Source: Phosphoribacter sp037045055 (lineage in GTDB: Bacteria > Actinomycetota > Actinomycetes > Actinomycetales > Dermatophilaceae). From it: DNA of 64,000 bases. Position numbers and translations under genes: made by a program. The stretch spans positions 852,285-916,284 of the forward strand of contig JBAOHJ010000001.1 of NCBI GenBank assembly GCA_037045055.1, given 5' to 3'. Shown in pieces: positions 27,567 to 38,197 of the stretch. The stretch's first letter is position 1, and the number at the start of each line of letters is the position of its first letter. The notes under the pieces are model-generated. The model did no database searches. It saw nothing but the letters and a program-made list of their open reading frames with translations, and was not told the DNA's origin.

Positions 27567-29083
27567 TCGCGCCCGTCGCCGGCTCCGGCCGGCACCCGGG
27601 GCGCGGTCGCGGGTGCGGACCTCAGCCGCGCGGTGAAACGCACCCGGGTGCCCGTGGGGTCGGCCGCCGCCCAGGTGATCTTGCCCTGTAGGTCCGCGAC
27701 CAGGGACTGGACGATCTGGGTGCCCAGACCACGGGCCTTGGGCAGTCGTCCCGCCGGCAGCCCGGGCCCGTCGTCGGTGACGGTCACCGTGAGCAGCTCC
27801 CCGCGGCCGCGGTCCTTCCCACGACTCACCTCGATGTCGATGCGGCCTCCGGTCGGGCCGGCCCCGTGCTCCGCCGCGTTCTGCACCAGCTCGCTGACCA
27901 CCATGGCCAGCGAGGTCGCGTCCTCGGCCCGCACCCGCCCGAACGACCCGCGCCGACGCGCCGTCACCGGGCCCTCCGCCGGCGCGACGTCCACCACGGC
28001 GTGGATGGCCAGGTCGGCGACCTCGTCGAAGTCCACCGTCTCGTCCAGACCGTGGCTCAGGGTCTGGTGGACCAGCGCGATCGTCCCCACCCGTCGCACC
28101 GCCTCCTGCAGCGCCGCCCGCCCCTGCGAGTCGGTCATCCGCCGGGCCTGCAGCCGCAGCAGGGCCGCGACGGACTGCAGGTTGTTCTTCACCCGGTGGT
28201 GGATCTCGCGGATCGTCGCATCCATGGTCAGCAGCTCCTGCTCGCGACGTCGCAGCTCGCTGATGTCCCGCAGCAGCACCACGGCGCCGAAGCGCTGACC
28301 GTTCTCGCTCAACGGGATCGAGCGCATGGAGATGACCGCGCCCGCGTTGCTCACCTCGCTGCGCCACGGCTGTCGACCGGTGAGGACGAAGGGCAGGCCC
28401 TCGTCGACGGCGGCGATGTCGTGCAGCACCGAGGTGACGATCTGGGCGAGCGAGCCGCCGACGACGTCGGCGTGGTAGCCGAGTCGGTGCACGGCGGACA
28501 CCGCGTTGGGGCTGGCGTAGGTGACCGCCCCGTCGACGTCCAGGCGCATCACCCCGTCGCCCACCCGCGGCGCGCCGCGCCGCAGTCCGGTCGGTGCCGA
28601 GGGATGCGGGAACTCCCCGGCGGCGATCATCCGCGACAACGCGTCCGCAGTCGCCAGGTAGGTCAGCTCGAGCCGGCTCGGCGTGCGCAGCATGGACAGG
28701 TTGGTATGCCGGGTGAGCACGGCGATCGACCGGCCGGCCTTGACGACCGGGATGGTCTCCTCCCGGATCGGGGTGTCCTGCCCCCACTCGGGGTCCCGGT
28801 CGCGCACGATGCGCCGCTGCGTGTAGGCCGACTCCAGCAACTGGGCTCGGCTGCGGGTCGCCGACCGGCCCACCTGGTCGCGGTAGTACACCATCGGGCC
28901 GGTCGTCGGGCGCACGTGCGCGACGGCCTGCCAGCGGACCCGAGAGGAGCGCACCCACAGCACCAGGTCGGCGAAGGACAGGTCCGACAGCAGCTGCCAG
29001 TCGCCGACCACGAGGTGCAGCCACTCGGCGTCCGGGCCCGACAGGTCCGTGCTCACGGCGATGATCTCGGCGAGCGTCGGCAC
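27563..29083 (-). CDS. pdtaS: Sensor histidine kinase PdtaS (HWE/HisKA_2 type)
   Basis: Cytoplasmic sensor kinase of 506 aa. An N-terminal GAF-like sensor domain (1-150) and a PAS domain (about 180-290) precede the dimerisation box IREIHHRVKNNLQSVAALLRL (phospho-acceptor His) and a HATPase_c domain with ELVQNAAEHG and DDGPGLP. In mycobacteria PdtaS (Rv3220c) sits beside whiB1 and phosphorylates the RNA-binding antiterminator PdtaR; here PdtaR is not adjacent. The stop codon shares CTAG with whiB1's stop. A TACGCT -10 lies 6 nt before the GTG start. Confidence 0.93.
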   Translation of the reverse strand: MPTLAEIIAVSTDLSGPDAEWLHLVVGDWQLLSDLSFADLVLWVRSSRVRWQAVAHVRPTTGPMVYYRDQVGRSATRSRAQLLESAYTQRRIVRDRDPEWGQDTPIREETIPVVKAGRSIAVLTRHTNLSMLRTPSRLELTYLATADALSRMIAAGEFPHPSAPTGLRRGAPRVGDGVMRLDVDGAVTYASPNAVSAVHRLGYHADVVGGSLAQIVTSVLHDIAAVDEGLPFVLTGRQPWRSEVSNAGAVISMRSIPLSENGQRFGAVVLLRDISELRRREQELLTMDATIREIHHRVKNNLQSVAALLRLQARRMTDSQGRAALQEAVRRVGTIALVHQTLSHGLDETVDFDEVADLAIHAVVDVAPAEGPVTARRRGSFGRVRAEDATSLAMVVSELVQNAAEHGAGPTGGRIDIEVSRGKDRGRGELLTVTVTDDGPGLPAGRLPKARGLGTQIVQSLVADLQGKITWAAADPTGTRVRFTARLRSAPATAPRVPAGAGDGRD

Positions 29084-29089
29084 AGCCGC

Positions 29090-29095
29090 AGCGTA
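29090..29095 (-). promoter_or_regulatory. -10 box TACGCT, leaderless promoter for pdtaS
   Basis: TACGCT on the minus strand ends 6 nt before the GTG at 29083, consistent with a leaderless transcript separate from the giant GDH gene upstream. Confidence 0.5.
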
Positions 29096-29133
29096 GCCGT
29101 GCCGGGCCCCGGCCGACCTGCCGCGAGGCGCGG

Positions 29134-32100
29134 TCAGGACGCCGGGCGCACCACCGCACGCAGGGTCCGCAGCGCCACCGACAGCGCGGCGATGTTCGCC
29201 GAGTCCAGACGCTGGATCCCGCGCAGCCCCGTCGTGGCCCGGGCCACGGCGTCGGCGTTGCCTTGCGCCCAGGTCTGGAACCGGGTCCCGGCGTCGTCCG
29301 ACGCGGCGCTGCCCGCCAGCACCGCCCGGGTGAGCTGGTCGAGCACGGCATACAGGTCGTCGCGCAGCGCTCCCCGCGCGAGGGCATCCCAGCGGTCCTC
29401 GCGAGGCAACGCGGCGACCTTGACGAGCATGTCGTCGATGCCGAACCGCTCCGAGGCGTGGTAGTACACGCGCAGCACCGCGCCCGGGTCCGCCCCGGTC
29501 TCGGCGGCGATCTCGCCGACGTCCAACAGCGAGAACACGTCCAGCAGCGCGGCTGCCCGTAGGGCCAACGGCGCCGGTATGCCGCGCCCCTGCAGATCCG
29601 TGCTGCGGGCCTGCAGCCGTTCCAGCTCGCTGCCCTGCAGCACCTCGGGCACCTGCGCGGCATACCGGCTCACCAGCGGACCGAACCGGTCCAGCTCGGT
29701 GGCGATGTCCAGGTGCGCCGGACGGGTGGTGAGGAACCAGCGGACGGCCCGGTCGAGCAGGCGGCGCAGCTCCAGGTACAGCTCGGTCTGGGCCGCGGTC
29801 GTCGCGACGTTGTCCAGGGCCTCGACGTCGGCGACGAACGAGGCCAGGTCGAAGACCTCCCGGCAGACGACGAAGGCCCGGGCGACCTGCTCCGCGGCGG
29901 CACCGGTCTCCTCGTGGGCGCGGAACGCGAAGCTCACCCCCCCTCGGTTGACCAACGAGTTGACCACGGCGTTGGTGACGATCTCCCGGCGCAGGGGGTG
30001 ACGGTCCAGCTGCGCGGCGTACTGGTCGCGGATCTGGGTGGGGAAGTAGCCGGCCAGGGTCCGGCGGAACCACGGGTCGTCGGGCAGGGCCGTCGGCAGC
30101 AGCTGGTCCTTGAGGTCGAGCTTGGCGTACGCGACGAGCACGGACAGCTCGGGAGAGGTGAGACCGGCGCCGTCCTTGTGCCGGGCGACGATCTCGGCGT
30201 CGCTGGGCAGGAACTCCAACCCCCGGTCCAGGTCGGCGTGACGCTCCAGATGCTGGATGAGCCGCTGGTGGACCGGGAGCATGACCCCGTGCTGGGCCCG
30301 GGCGTTGCCCAGCACGACGTTCTGCTCGTAGTTGTCCCGCAGCACCTGGTCGGCGACCTCGTCGGTCATCGCGGTGAGCAGCGTGTTGCGCTGCTTGAGG
30401 GTGAGGTCGCCGTCCCGGACCATCTGGCCCAGGAGGATCTTGATGTTCACCTCGTGGTCGCTGGTGTCGACTCCCGCGGAGTTGTCGATGGCGTCGGTGT
30501 TGATCAGCACGCCGGCCACGGCGGCCTCGATCCGGCCCAGCTGGGTCGCTCCGAGGTTGCCGCCTTCGCCGACGACCCGGGCTCGCAGCGCCGCCCCGTC
30601 GACCCGGATGGCGTCGTTGGCCCGGTCGCCCACGTCGAGGTTGCTCTCGGTCGCGGCCTTGACGTAGGTGCCGATCCCGCCGTTCCACAGCAGGTCCACC
30701 GGCGCGAGCAGGATGGCCCGCATGAGCTCGGCGGGGGTCATGGTGCGCACGTCCTGCGCCAGGCCCAGCGCGGTGGACACCTGAGGACTGATCGGCACGG
30801 TCTTGGCCGAGCGGTCGTAGACGCCGCCTCCCGCGCTGATCAGCGCGCGGTCGTAGTCCGCCCACGACGACCGCGGCAGGTCGAAGAGCCGACGCCGCTC
30901 GGCATACGACGTCGCCGCGTCGGGCTCCGGGTCGACGAACACGTGACGATGGTCGAAGGCGGCGACCAGGCGGATGTGCTCGGACAGGAGCATGCCGTTG
31001 CCGAACACGTCTCCGCTCATGTCGCCGACGCCGACGACGGTGAAGTCGGTGGTCTGGGTGTCCAACCCCCGCTCGCGGAAGTGCCGCTTCACCGACTCCC
31101 AGGCGCCGCGGGCGGTGATGCCCATGGCCTTGTGGTCGTAGCCGGCCGAGCCGCCGGAGGCGAAGGCGTCGTCGAGCCAGAAGCCGTAGTCCTGCGACCG
31201 GGCGTTGGCGATGTCGGAGAAGGTCGCCGTGCCCTTGTCGGCCGCCACGACGAGGTAGGTGTCGCCCGGGTCGTGGCGCACCACGTCCGCCGGCGGCACA
31301 ACGTCCTCACCGACCCGGTTGTCGGTGAGGTCCAGCAGGCCGGAGATGAACCACCGGTAGGACTCGACGCCCTCGGCGAGCCAGGCCTCCCGGTCCACCG
31401 CCGGGTCCGGCAGCGCCTTGGGATAGAACCCGCCCTTGGACCCGGTGGGCACGATGACGGCGTTCTTCACCATCTGCGCCTTGACCAGCCCGAGGATCTC
31501 GGTGCGGAAGTCCTCGCGGCGATCGCTCCAGCGCAGGCCCCCGCGGGCGACCTTGCCGAAGCGCAGGTGCACCCCCTCGACCCGCGGGCTGTACACCCAG
31601 ATCTCGAACATCGGCCGGGGCGCCGGCAGGTCGGGGATCGCCTTGGGGTCCAGCTTGAAGCTGACGTAGGGCTTGGGCTGCCGGTCCGCGCCCGCCTGGT
31701 AGAAGTTGGTGCGCAGCCCCGCCTGGATCACCGCCAGCAGCGCCCTGACGATCCGGTCGTGGTCGAGGCTGCGCACCTCGTCGAGGGCGTCCTCGACGCG
31801 TGCCGCCACGGCGTCGGCGGCCGCCCTGCGCGGCGGACCGGCGGCACCGGCATACCGCTGCGGGTCGAACCGCGTCTCGAACAGCTCGACGAGCCGGGCG
31901 GCGATGCCGGCGTTGGTCACCAGGGCGGACTCGACGTAGTCCTGCGAGAACGTCGACTGGGTCTGGCGCAGGTACTTGGCGACCATCCGCAGCACGACGA
32001 CCTGCCGCCAGGACAGCCCGGCGGCCAGCACCAGGGCGTTGAAGCCGTCCGACTCGGCCTGGCCCCGCCAGACCGCCCCCACCGCCTCCTGGAACCTCGC

Positions 32101-34002
32101 GCGCACCTCGTCCCGGGCCGAGCCGTCCCCCCAGGTCTCCCCCGAGGGGGCGCGCAGCCCGAAGTCGTAGACGAAGACCCGGATGCCGTCGGAGCGGTGG
32201 ATCTCGTAGGGCCGCTCGTCGGTGACCTCCACCCCCAAATGGGTGAACAGCGGCAGGATCTGGGTCAGCGAGAGGGCCCCCCGCCGGTAGAGCTTGAAGC
32301 GCCGCTCGTCCCGCGGCGCGCCCGGCTCGTGGTAGAGGTTGAGCTCGACGGCCTCGTCGGTGCCCAGGGCCTCGATGCGCCGGATGTCGGCGACCGCGAT
32401 CCGCGGATGGAAGTCCTCCTTGTAGGCCTCCGGAAAGGCCTTGCCGTACAGCCCCGTCAACCGGGCGCCGGCCTCCTCGCCGTGCTCGGCGCGGGCCGCC
32501 TCGACGAGGTCCTCGTCCCAGGTCCGGGTCGCCTCGACGATGTCGCGCTCCAAGGCGGCGACGTCGACCTTGCGCAGCTGCTCGCCCGGTGCCATCCGCA
32601 GGACGAAGTGCACCTGGGCCAACGGCGACTCGCTCACCCGGGTCGTGTAGTCGGCGCTGTGCGCGCCGAAGGCGGTGCGCAGCAGCGCCTCCAGGCGCAG
32701 TCGGACGGCGGTGTTGTACCGGTCGCGGGGCAGGTACACCAGTGCCGACATGAACCGCCCGTAGACGTCCGGGCGCAGGAACACCCGGGTGCGGATGCGT
32801 TCCTGCAGGTGCAGCACCGCCTCGGAGACCTCGGCGAGCTGGTCGGCGTTCATCTGGAACAGCTCGTCGCGCGGGTAGGACTCCAGGACCTGCAGCAGGT
32901 CCTTGCCCGAGTGGCTGGCCCGGGTGAACCCGAGGTCGGCCAGGACCCGGTCGGCACGGTCGCCGAGGATGGGGATGTCCAGGATCGACTCGGTATATGC
33001 CGCGGCGGCGAAGAGCCCGAGGAACCGGTGCTCGCCGTCGACGCCGCCCTGCTCGTCGAAGGTCTTGACGCCGATGTAGTCGAGGTAGACCGGCCGGTGC
33101 ACCGTGGCCCGGGAGTTGGCCTTGGTGATGATCAGCAGCTGTGGCTCGCGGGCCTTGGCCAGGGCCTCGGCGCCCAGCCGCGCGAAGGACACCGATCCGG
33201 CGCGGTCGTAGCGCAGGACCCCGAGTCCGGTCGCCGGCACCGGGTGCAGCTCGTCGGTGCCGTCGCGCTCGACCAGGCGGTACTGCCGGTAGCCCAGGAA
33301 GGTGAAGTGGTCGTCGGCGAGCCAGTCCAGGAAGCGCACGGTCTGGGCGACCTCCGGCTGCCCGAGACCGGGCGGCGCCGCCTGGGCGAGCCGGGCCGCC
33401 AGACCCCGGGCGTGCTCGCGCATCTTGGGCCAGTCCTCGACCGCGTCCTTGACGTTGCCGAGCACCGCCCGCAGCTGGGTGGCCAGGGCACCCAGCTGCG
33501 CCGGGTCGCCGATCCGGTCGATCTCCAGGCACATCCACGACTCGAGCGCCACTCCGAACTCTCCCGACGGGGCGTGGTCGGCGTCCAGGACCTCCTCCAA
33601 CCGGCCGGCGGCGTCGCGGCGGACCACCAGCTGCGGGTGGACGATGAGGTAGGCTACCCGGCCCTGGACGGTGACGGCCATGGTCACCGAGTCGACGAGG
33701 AAGGGCATGTCGTCGGTGACGATCTGCACGACCGTGTGCAGGCTGGCCCACCCCTGCGCCTCCACGGTGGGGTTGAACACGACGACCGCAGCCGTCCCGA
33801 CCGGGCGTTCGCGGGCCAGGTCGCGGTGCGAGAGGGCGGCTCCGAGCAGGTCCTCGGGAGCGCGAGCCAGCAGGTCCTCGGTGCTGACGTGCCGGTAGTA
33901 CCTGCCCAGGAACGACTCGAGGTCCGGGCCCGCACCCCGGCCGGCCAGGCGGGCGGCGGCGTTGAGAACCTGGGTGCGGGACTGCTCGAGCGATGTCGTC
34001 AT
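29134..34002 (-). CDS. gdh: NAD-specific glutamate dehydrogenase, large 180-kDa type
   Basis: 1622-residue enzyme of the L_180 GDH class, deaminating glutamate to 2-oxoglutarate. The N-terminal about 750 residues are the ACT-like regulatory modules (e.g. DDMPFLVDSVTMAV near 95). The catalytic GDH core follows, with KVARGGLRWSDRREDFRTEILGL and the PTGSKGGF lysine motif, then VGDMSGDVFGNGMLLS, and a long helical C-terminal domain. The ATG at 34002 has GAGGAC upstream. In mycobacteria the homologue (Rv2476c) is controlled by the PknG/GarA system that also controls Kgd, encoded 10 kb away here. Gene length and reading frame are intact. Confidence 0.95.
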   Translation of the reverse strand: MTTSLEQSRTQVLNAAARLAGRGAGPDLESFLGRYYRHVSTEDLLARAPEDLLGAALSHRDLARERPVGTAAVVVFNPTVEAQGWASLHTVVQIVTDDMPFLVDSVTMAVTVQGRVAYLIVHPQLVVRRDAAGRLEEVLDADHAPSGEFGVALESWMCLEIDRIGDPAQLGALATQLRAVLGNVKDAVEDWPKMREHARGLAARLAQAAPPGLGQPEVAQTVRFLDWLADDHFTFLGYRQYRLVERDGTDELHPVPATGLGVLRYDRAGSVSFARLGAEALAKAREPQLLIITKANSRATVHRPVYLDYIGVKTFDEQGGVDGEHRFLGLFAAAAYTESILDIPILGDRADRVLADLGFTRASHSGKDLLQVLESYPRDELFQMNADQLAEVSEAVLHLQERIRTRVFLRPDVYGRFMSALVYLPRDRYNTAVRLRLEALLRTAFGAHSADYTTRVSESPLAQVHFVLRMAPGEQLRKVDVAALERDIVEATRTWDEDLVEAARAEHGEEAGARLTGLYGKAFPEAYKEDFHPRIAVADIRRIEALGTDEAVELNLYHEPGAPRDERRFKLYRRGALSLTQILPLFTHLGVEVTDERPYEIHRSDGIRVFVYDFGLRAPSGETWGDGSARDEVRARFQEAVGAVWRGQAESDGFNALVLAAGLSWRQVVVLRMVAKYLRQTQSTFSQDYVESALVTNAGIAARLVELFETRFDPQRYAGAAGPPRRAAADAVAARVEDALDEVRSLDHDRIVRALLAVIQAGLRTNFYQAGADRQPKPYVSFKLDPKAIPDLPAPRPMFEIWVYSPRVEGVHLRFGKVARGGLRWSDRREDFRTEILGLVKAQMVKNAVIVPTGSKGGFYPKALPDPAVDREAWLAEGVESYRWFISGLLDLTDNRVGEDVVPPADVVRHDPGDTYLVVAADKGTATFSDIANARSQDYGFWLDDAFASGGSAGYDHKAMGITARGAWESVKRHFRERGLDTQTTDFTVVGVGDMSGDVFGNGMLLSEHIRLVAAFDHRHVFVDPEPDAATSYAERRRLFDLPRSSWADYDRALISAGGGVYDRSAKTVPISPQVSTALGLAQDVRTMTPAELMRAILLAPVDLLWNGGIGTYVKAATESNLDVGDRANDAIRVDGAALRARVVGEGGNLGATQLGRIEAAVAGVLINTDAIDNSAGVDTSDHEVNIKILLGQMVRDGDLTLKQRNTLLTAMTDEVADQVLRDNYEQNVVLGNARAQHGVMLPVHQRLIQHLERHADLDRGLEFLPSDAEIVARHKDGAGLTSPELSVLVAYAKLDLKDQLLPTALPDDPWFRRTLAGYFPTQIRDQYAAQLDRHPLRREIVTNAVVNSLVNRGGVSFAFRAHEETGAAAEQVARAFVVCREVFDLASFVADVEALDNVATTAAQTELYLELRRLLDRAVRWFLTTRPAHLDIATELDRFGPLVSRYAAQVPEVLQGSELERLQARSTDLQGRGIPAPLALRAAALLDVFSLLDVGEIAAETGADPGAVLRVYYHASERFGIDDMLVKVAALPREDRWDALARGALRDDLYAVLDQLTRAVLAGSAASDDAGTRFQTWAQGNADAVARATTGLRGIQRLDSANIAALSVALRTLRAVVRPAS

Positions 34003-34141
34003 GATGTCCTCGAAGCATCGGCGGGGCACGACGGTGTGCCAGCCCGAGACTACCGACGCTGTCCGGATGCTGAAATGGTCTGCGCTGCCGACCCGCCGCC
34101 CGCGCGGTGGAGAACCTCGGCGATCCGTGCCCGATCCGTCC

Positions 34142-34147
34142 TATCCT
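34142..34147 (+). promoter_or_regulatory. -10 box TATCCT, leaderless promoter
   Basis: TATCCT ends 6 nt before the GTG at 34154. It is back-to-back with the GDH gene and should drive the two small genes that follow. Confidence 0.45.
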
Positions 34148-34153
34148 CGTGCG

Positions 34154-34402
34154 GTGCCCGCGCTGCCTCCGCGCTCCCCGGCCGACCCCGCCGCCGCGCT
34201 GTCTCGGCTGGCCTCCGCGTGCGCGCAGACCCTGGCCGTCACCGACCCGCTGCTGGGTGAGCACCGACTGCAGGTCGCGGTCGACCGGTTCGTGGACGCG
34301 GCGATCGGGGCCCTGGACGCCATCGCCCAGGCCGGCGACGCGCACGGCGCGGACGAGGGCGAGGTCGGGCGCGGCATACCGGATCGGCGCCCTGGGTGGT
34401 GA
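34154..34402 (+). CDS. Small helical protein, unknown
   Basis: 82-residue, Ala- and Asp-rich, mostly helical protein with no membrane segment (AAALSRLASACAQTLAVTD; VAVDRFVDAAIGALDAIAQA). I do not recognise the family. The stop overlaps the next start as GTGA, and the next product is also a small helical protein, so the two may form a complex. The start was chosen by the TATCCT box 6 nt upstream. Confidence 0.6.
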   Translation: MPALPPRSPADPAAALSRLASACAQTLAVTDPLLGEHRLQVAVDRFVDAAIGALDAIAQAGDAHGADEGEVGRGIPDRRPGW

Positions 34403-34872
34403 GCGACTCGGTGCCCGGCGACCCGGCCTCCTGCTCGCTGCTGGGCGGTGCGCTGCGCAGCGCGGCAGCGGCTCTCGCGCAGGCCCTGGCCGACGTGCCA
34501 CCGAGCGGGTGGACCCGGGACGTCGGGTCCACGGTGGAGACGCTGGACCGGGCCGGCGCCCTGCTGCAGGTCCACGCCCAGGAGCTCGCCGAGGTGGCCG
34601 CAGCCCGGCGGAGGCTGGCCGAGCGGGTCGACGCGGCCGGCCTGACCCTGCGGGACGGGCGGGTCGTCGAGCCGTCCGGCCCCGTGCCGGTGCAGGTCGC
34701 CCGGAGCCGGTTGGCCGCGGTGACCGAGTTGCAGGAGCACGCCGGGCGGTTGGCCTCGCGCCTGGGCCGGGCCCGGGCGGGCCTGACCCGGGCCCTGGAG
34801 CAGGCGTGCGTCGACCTCGAGAGCGTCTCGACCCGGATGCGTGCGGACGTCGGCGCGACGCGGGGCCAGTAG
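34399..34872 (+). CDS. Helical protein of unknown function
   Basis: 157 residues, rich in Ala, Leu, Arg and Glu with long heptad-like helices (GALLQVHAQELAEVAAARRRL; LAAVTELQEHAGRLASRLGRA), suggesting an alpha-helical bundle or coiled coil. There is no signal peptide. It is translationally coupled to the gene before it. The two-small-helical-proteins arrangement recalls secreted WXG-type pairs, but no WXG motif is present, so I do not propose that role. Confidence 0.6.
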   Translation: MSDSVPGDPASCSLLGGALRSAAAALAQALADVPPSGWTRDVGSTVETLDRAGALLQVHAQELAEVAAARRRLAERVDAAGLTLRDGRVVEPSGPVPVQVARSRLAAVTELQEHAGRLASRLGRARAGLTRALEQACVDLESVSTRMRADVGATRGQ

Positions 34873-34875
34873 CCT
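34870..34875 (+). promoter_or_regulatory. -10 box TAGCCT before the DUF2505 gene, sharing the upstream stop codon
   Basis: TAGCCT starts with the TAG stop codon of the preceding gene and ends 8 nt before the GTG at 34884. It is compatible with a leaderless promoter. Confidence 0.4.
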
Positions 34876-34883
34876 GTCCTGTT

Positions 34884-35375
34884 GTGCACATCACCGAGCG
34901 CTACGAGTTGCCCGCCCCGCCGGACGAGGTCTTCGCCATGCTGACCGACGAAGAGTTCGTCTCGCGCAAATGCGCCGCGCAGCATGCCATCCGGCACAGC
35001 CGCCAGGTGCACACGCGCGGCGACACCGCCAAGGTCGTCGCGCACCGGGAGCTGCCCACCGGCGGGTTCCCGGACTTCGCCAAGGCCCTCGTCGGGCACA
35101 CCATCTACGTCACCGAGACCGTCGAGTGGTCCGCCGCCCGCGCCGACGGCAGCCGCACCGGCCGGCTCACCGTGCAGATGGGCGCCGCACCCATCGGCGT
35201 GCACGGGACGATCACCCTGGCCGCCGGCGGAGCCGGCTCGGTCATCACCTACGACGGCGAGCTCAAGGCTCGCGTCCCGTTCGTGGGCGGGCGGGTCGAG
35301 AACGCCGCCAAGCCCACCCTGATCGCCGGCATCCGCAAGGAGCGCGACACCGCAGCGGCCTGGCTCGCCGAGTGA
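34884..35375 (+). CDS. DUF2505 family protein (SRPBCC-like fold)
   Basis: 163-residue protein matching the actinobacterial DUF2505 family: opening VHITERYELPAPPDEVFAML, central LPTGGFPDFAKALVG, and closing VGGRVENAAKPTLIAGIRKE. The family has a START/polyketide-cyclase-like lipid-binding fold; ligand and role are unknown. It is convergent with pruA across a 12-bp-stem hairpin. Confidence 0.85.
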   Translation: MHITERYELPAPPDEVFAMLTDEEFVSRKCAAQHAIRHSRQVHTRGDTAKVVAHRELPTGGFPDFAKALVGHTIYVTETVEWSAARADGSRTGRLTVQMGAAPIGVHGTITLAAGGAGSVITYDGELKARVPFVGGRVENAAKPTLIAGIRKERDTAAAWLAE

Positions 35376-35385
35376 GCCTGCCGTT

Positions 35386-35435
35386 CGGTATGCCGCGCCG
35401 GGCCGGTGCGGGTCCGCCGGGCCCGCGGCATACCG
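35386..35435. terminator. Bidirectional hairpin built from an inverted GTATGCCG pair
   Basis: CGGTATGCCGCG (35386-35397) and its exact reverse complement CGCGGCATACCG (35424-35435) form a 12-bp stem around a 26-nt GC-rich loop. It fills the 70-bp space between convergent DUF2505 and pruA, so it is well placed as a two-way terminator. Both arms contain the dispersed GTATGCCG octamer, as inverted uptake sequences do in Neisseria and Haemophilus. Confidence 0.65.
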
Positions 35436-35445
35436 GCCGGGCGGG

Positions 35446-37074
<1,629 letters not shown>

Positions 37075-37180
37075 ACCTGACCTCCTGGGGGGATCGTCGA
37101 CGGGTGTGGTCATCGTGTCACGGTCGACCGGTCCGGCGGGTGGCTCGCGCCCCGGGTGCCGACATGACAGGCTGACGCCC

Positions 37181-38191
37181 GTGAGCAGCCAGGCCCGGGA
37201 GCAGGTGGCCACCTTCGGCACGGGGAGCTGGGGGACGGCGTTCTCGGCGGTGCTGGCCGACGCCGGCTGCCGGGTGCGGATGTGGGGGAAGTTCGCCGAC
37301 GAGGTGGCGGACATCCGCCGCGACCGGCGCAGCACGCGCTACCTGCCCGACCTGGTGCTGCCCGAGGCGATCACCGCGACCACCGACCCCGCCGAGGCCC
37401 TGGACGGGGCGACGATGGCGGTCCTGGCCGTGCCGGCGCAGACCCTTCGCGCCAACCTCGCCGAGTGGGGACACCTGCTGCCCCCCGACGTCGTGCTCAT
37501 CTCCCTCATGAAGGGCCTGGAGAAGGGCACGTCGCTGCGGATGAGCGAGGTGCTCGCCGAGGCCACCGACGTGCCGCCCGAACGCATCGCCGTCGTGTCC
37601 GGCCCCAACATCGCCCGGGAGATCGCCGCGAAGGACCCGGCCGCCACCACGGTGGCGTGCGCGTCGCTGGCGGTCGCCCAGCGCGTGGCCGACGCCTGCG
37701 CCACCGGCTATCTGCGCCCCTACGTGCACGACGACGTCGTCGGGGCCGAGCTCGGCGGCTGCGTCAAGAACGTCATCGCGCTCGCGTCCGGGATGGTCGA
37801 GGGGATGGGTCTGGGCCACTCGGTGGCCGCGGCGGTCATCACCGACGGCCTGGCCGAGATGCGGGCCCTCGGCGCGGCCATGGGGGCACACCCGGCGACG
37901 TTCGCCGGGCTGGCCGGCACCGGCGACCTCATCGTCACCTGCCTGTCCCCGCACTCGCGCAACAGCACGTTCGGGCGCAGGCTCGGGTCGGGGATGACCG
38001 TCGAGCAGGTGATCGCCGACACCCACCAGACCGCCGAGGGGGTCGCCTCCTGCGGGGCGATCCTCGCCCTGGCCCGGGCACACGGGGTGTCGATGCCGAT
38101 CGTCGAGAACGTCACCGCGGTCGTGCACGAGGGCCGCGCCGCGCAGGAGTTCGGCCAGGTCCTGCTGCGCCGCCGAGACGAGGTCGCCTGA
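37181..38191 (+). CDS. gpsA: Glycerol-3-phosphate dehydrogenase [NAD(P)+]
   Basis: Reduces dihydroxyacetone phosphate to sn-glycerol-3-phosphate for phospholipid synthesis. The Rossmann motif is FGTGSWGTAFS at the N-terminus. Later motifs are VLAVPAQTLR, SGPNIAREIA, ELGGCVKNVIALASG with the catalytic Lys, and GLAGTGDLIVTC. It has 336 aa. The GTG at 37181 gives the expected N-terminus. A glycerophosphodiesterase gene begins 6 bp after its stop. Confidence 0.96.
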   Translation: MSSQAREQVATFGTGSWGTAFSAVLADAGCRVRMWGKFADEVADIRRDRRSTRYLPDLVLPEAITATTDPAEALDGATMAVLAVPAQTLRANLAEWGHLLPPDVVLISLMKGLEKGTSLRMSEVLAEATDVPPERIAVVSGPNIAREIAAKDPAATTVACASLAVAQRVADACATGYLRPYVHDDVVGAELGGCVKNVIALASGMVEGMGLGHSVAAAVITDGLAEMRALGAAMGAHPATFAGLAGTGDLIVTCLSPHSRNSTFGRRLGSGMTVEQVIADTHQTAEGVASCGAILALARAHGVSMPIVENVTAVVHEGRAAQEFGQVLLRRRDEVA

Positions 38192-38197
38192 GGACCT

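Noticed and set aside
29713..34260. A 1515-codon plus-strand frame opposite the glutamate dehydrogenase
   Set aside because: The composition is that of a high-GC antisense shadow (Val/Gly/His/Arg-rich), while the minus-strand frame has full catalytic motifs.
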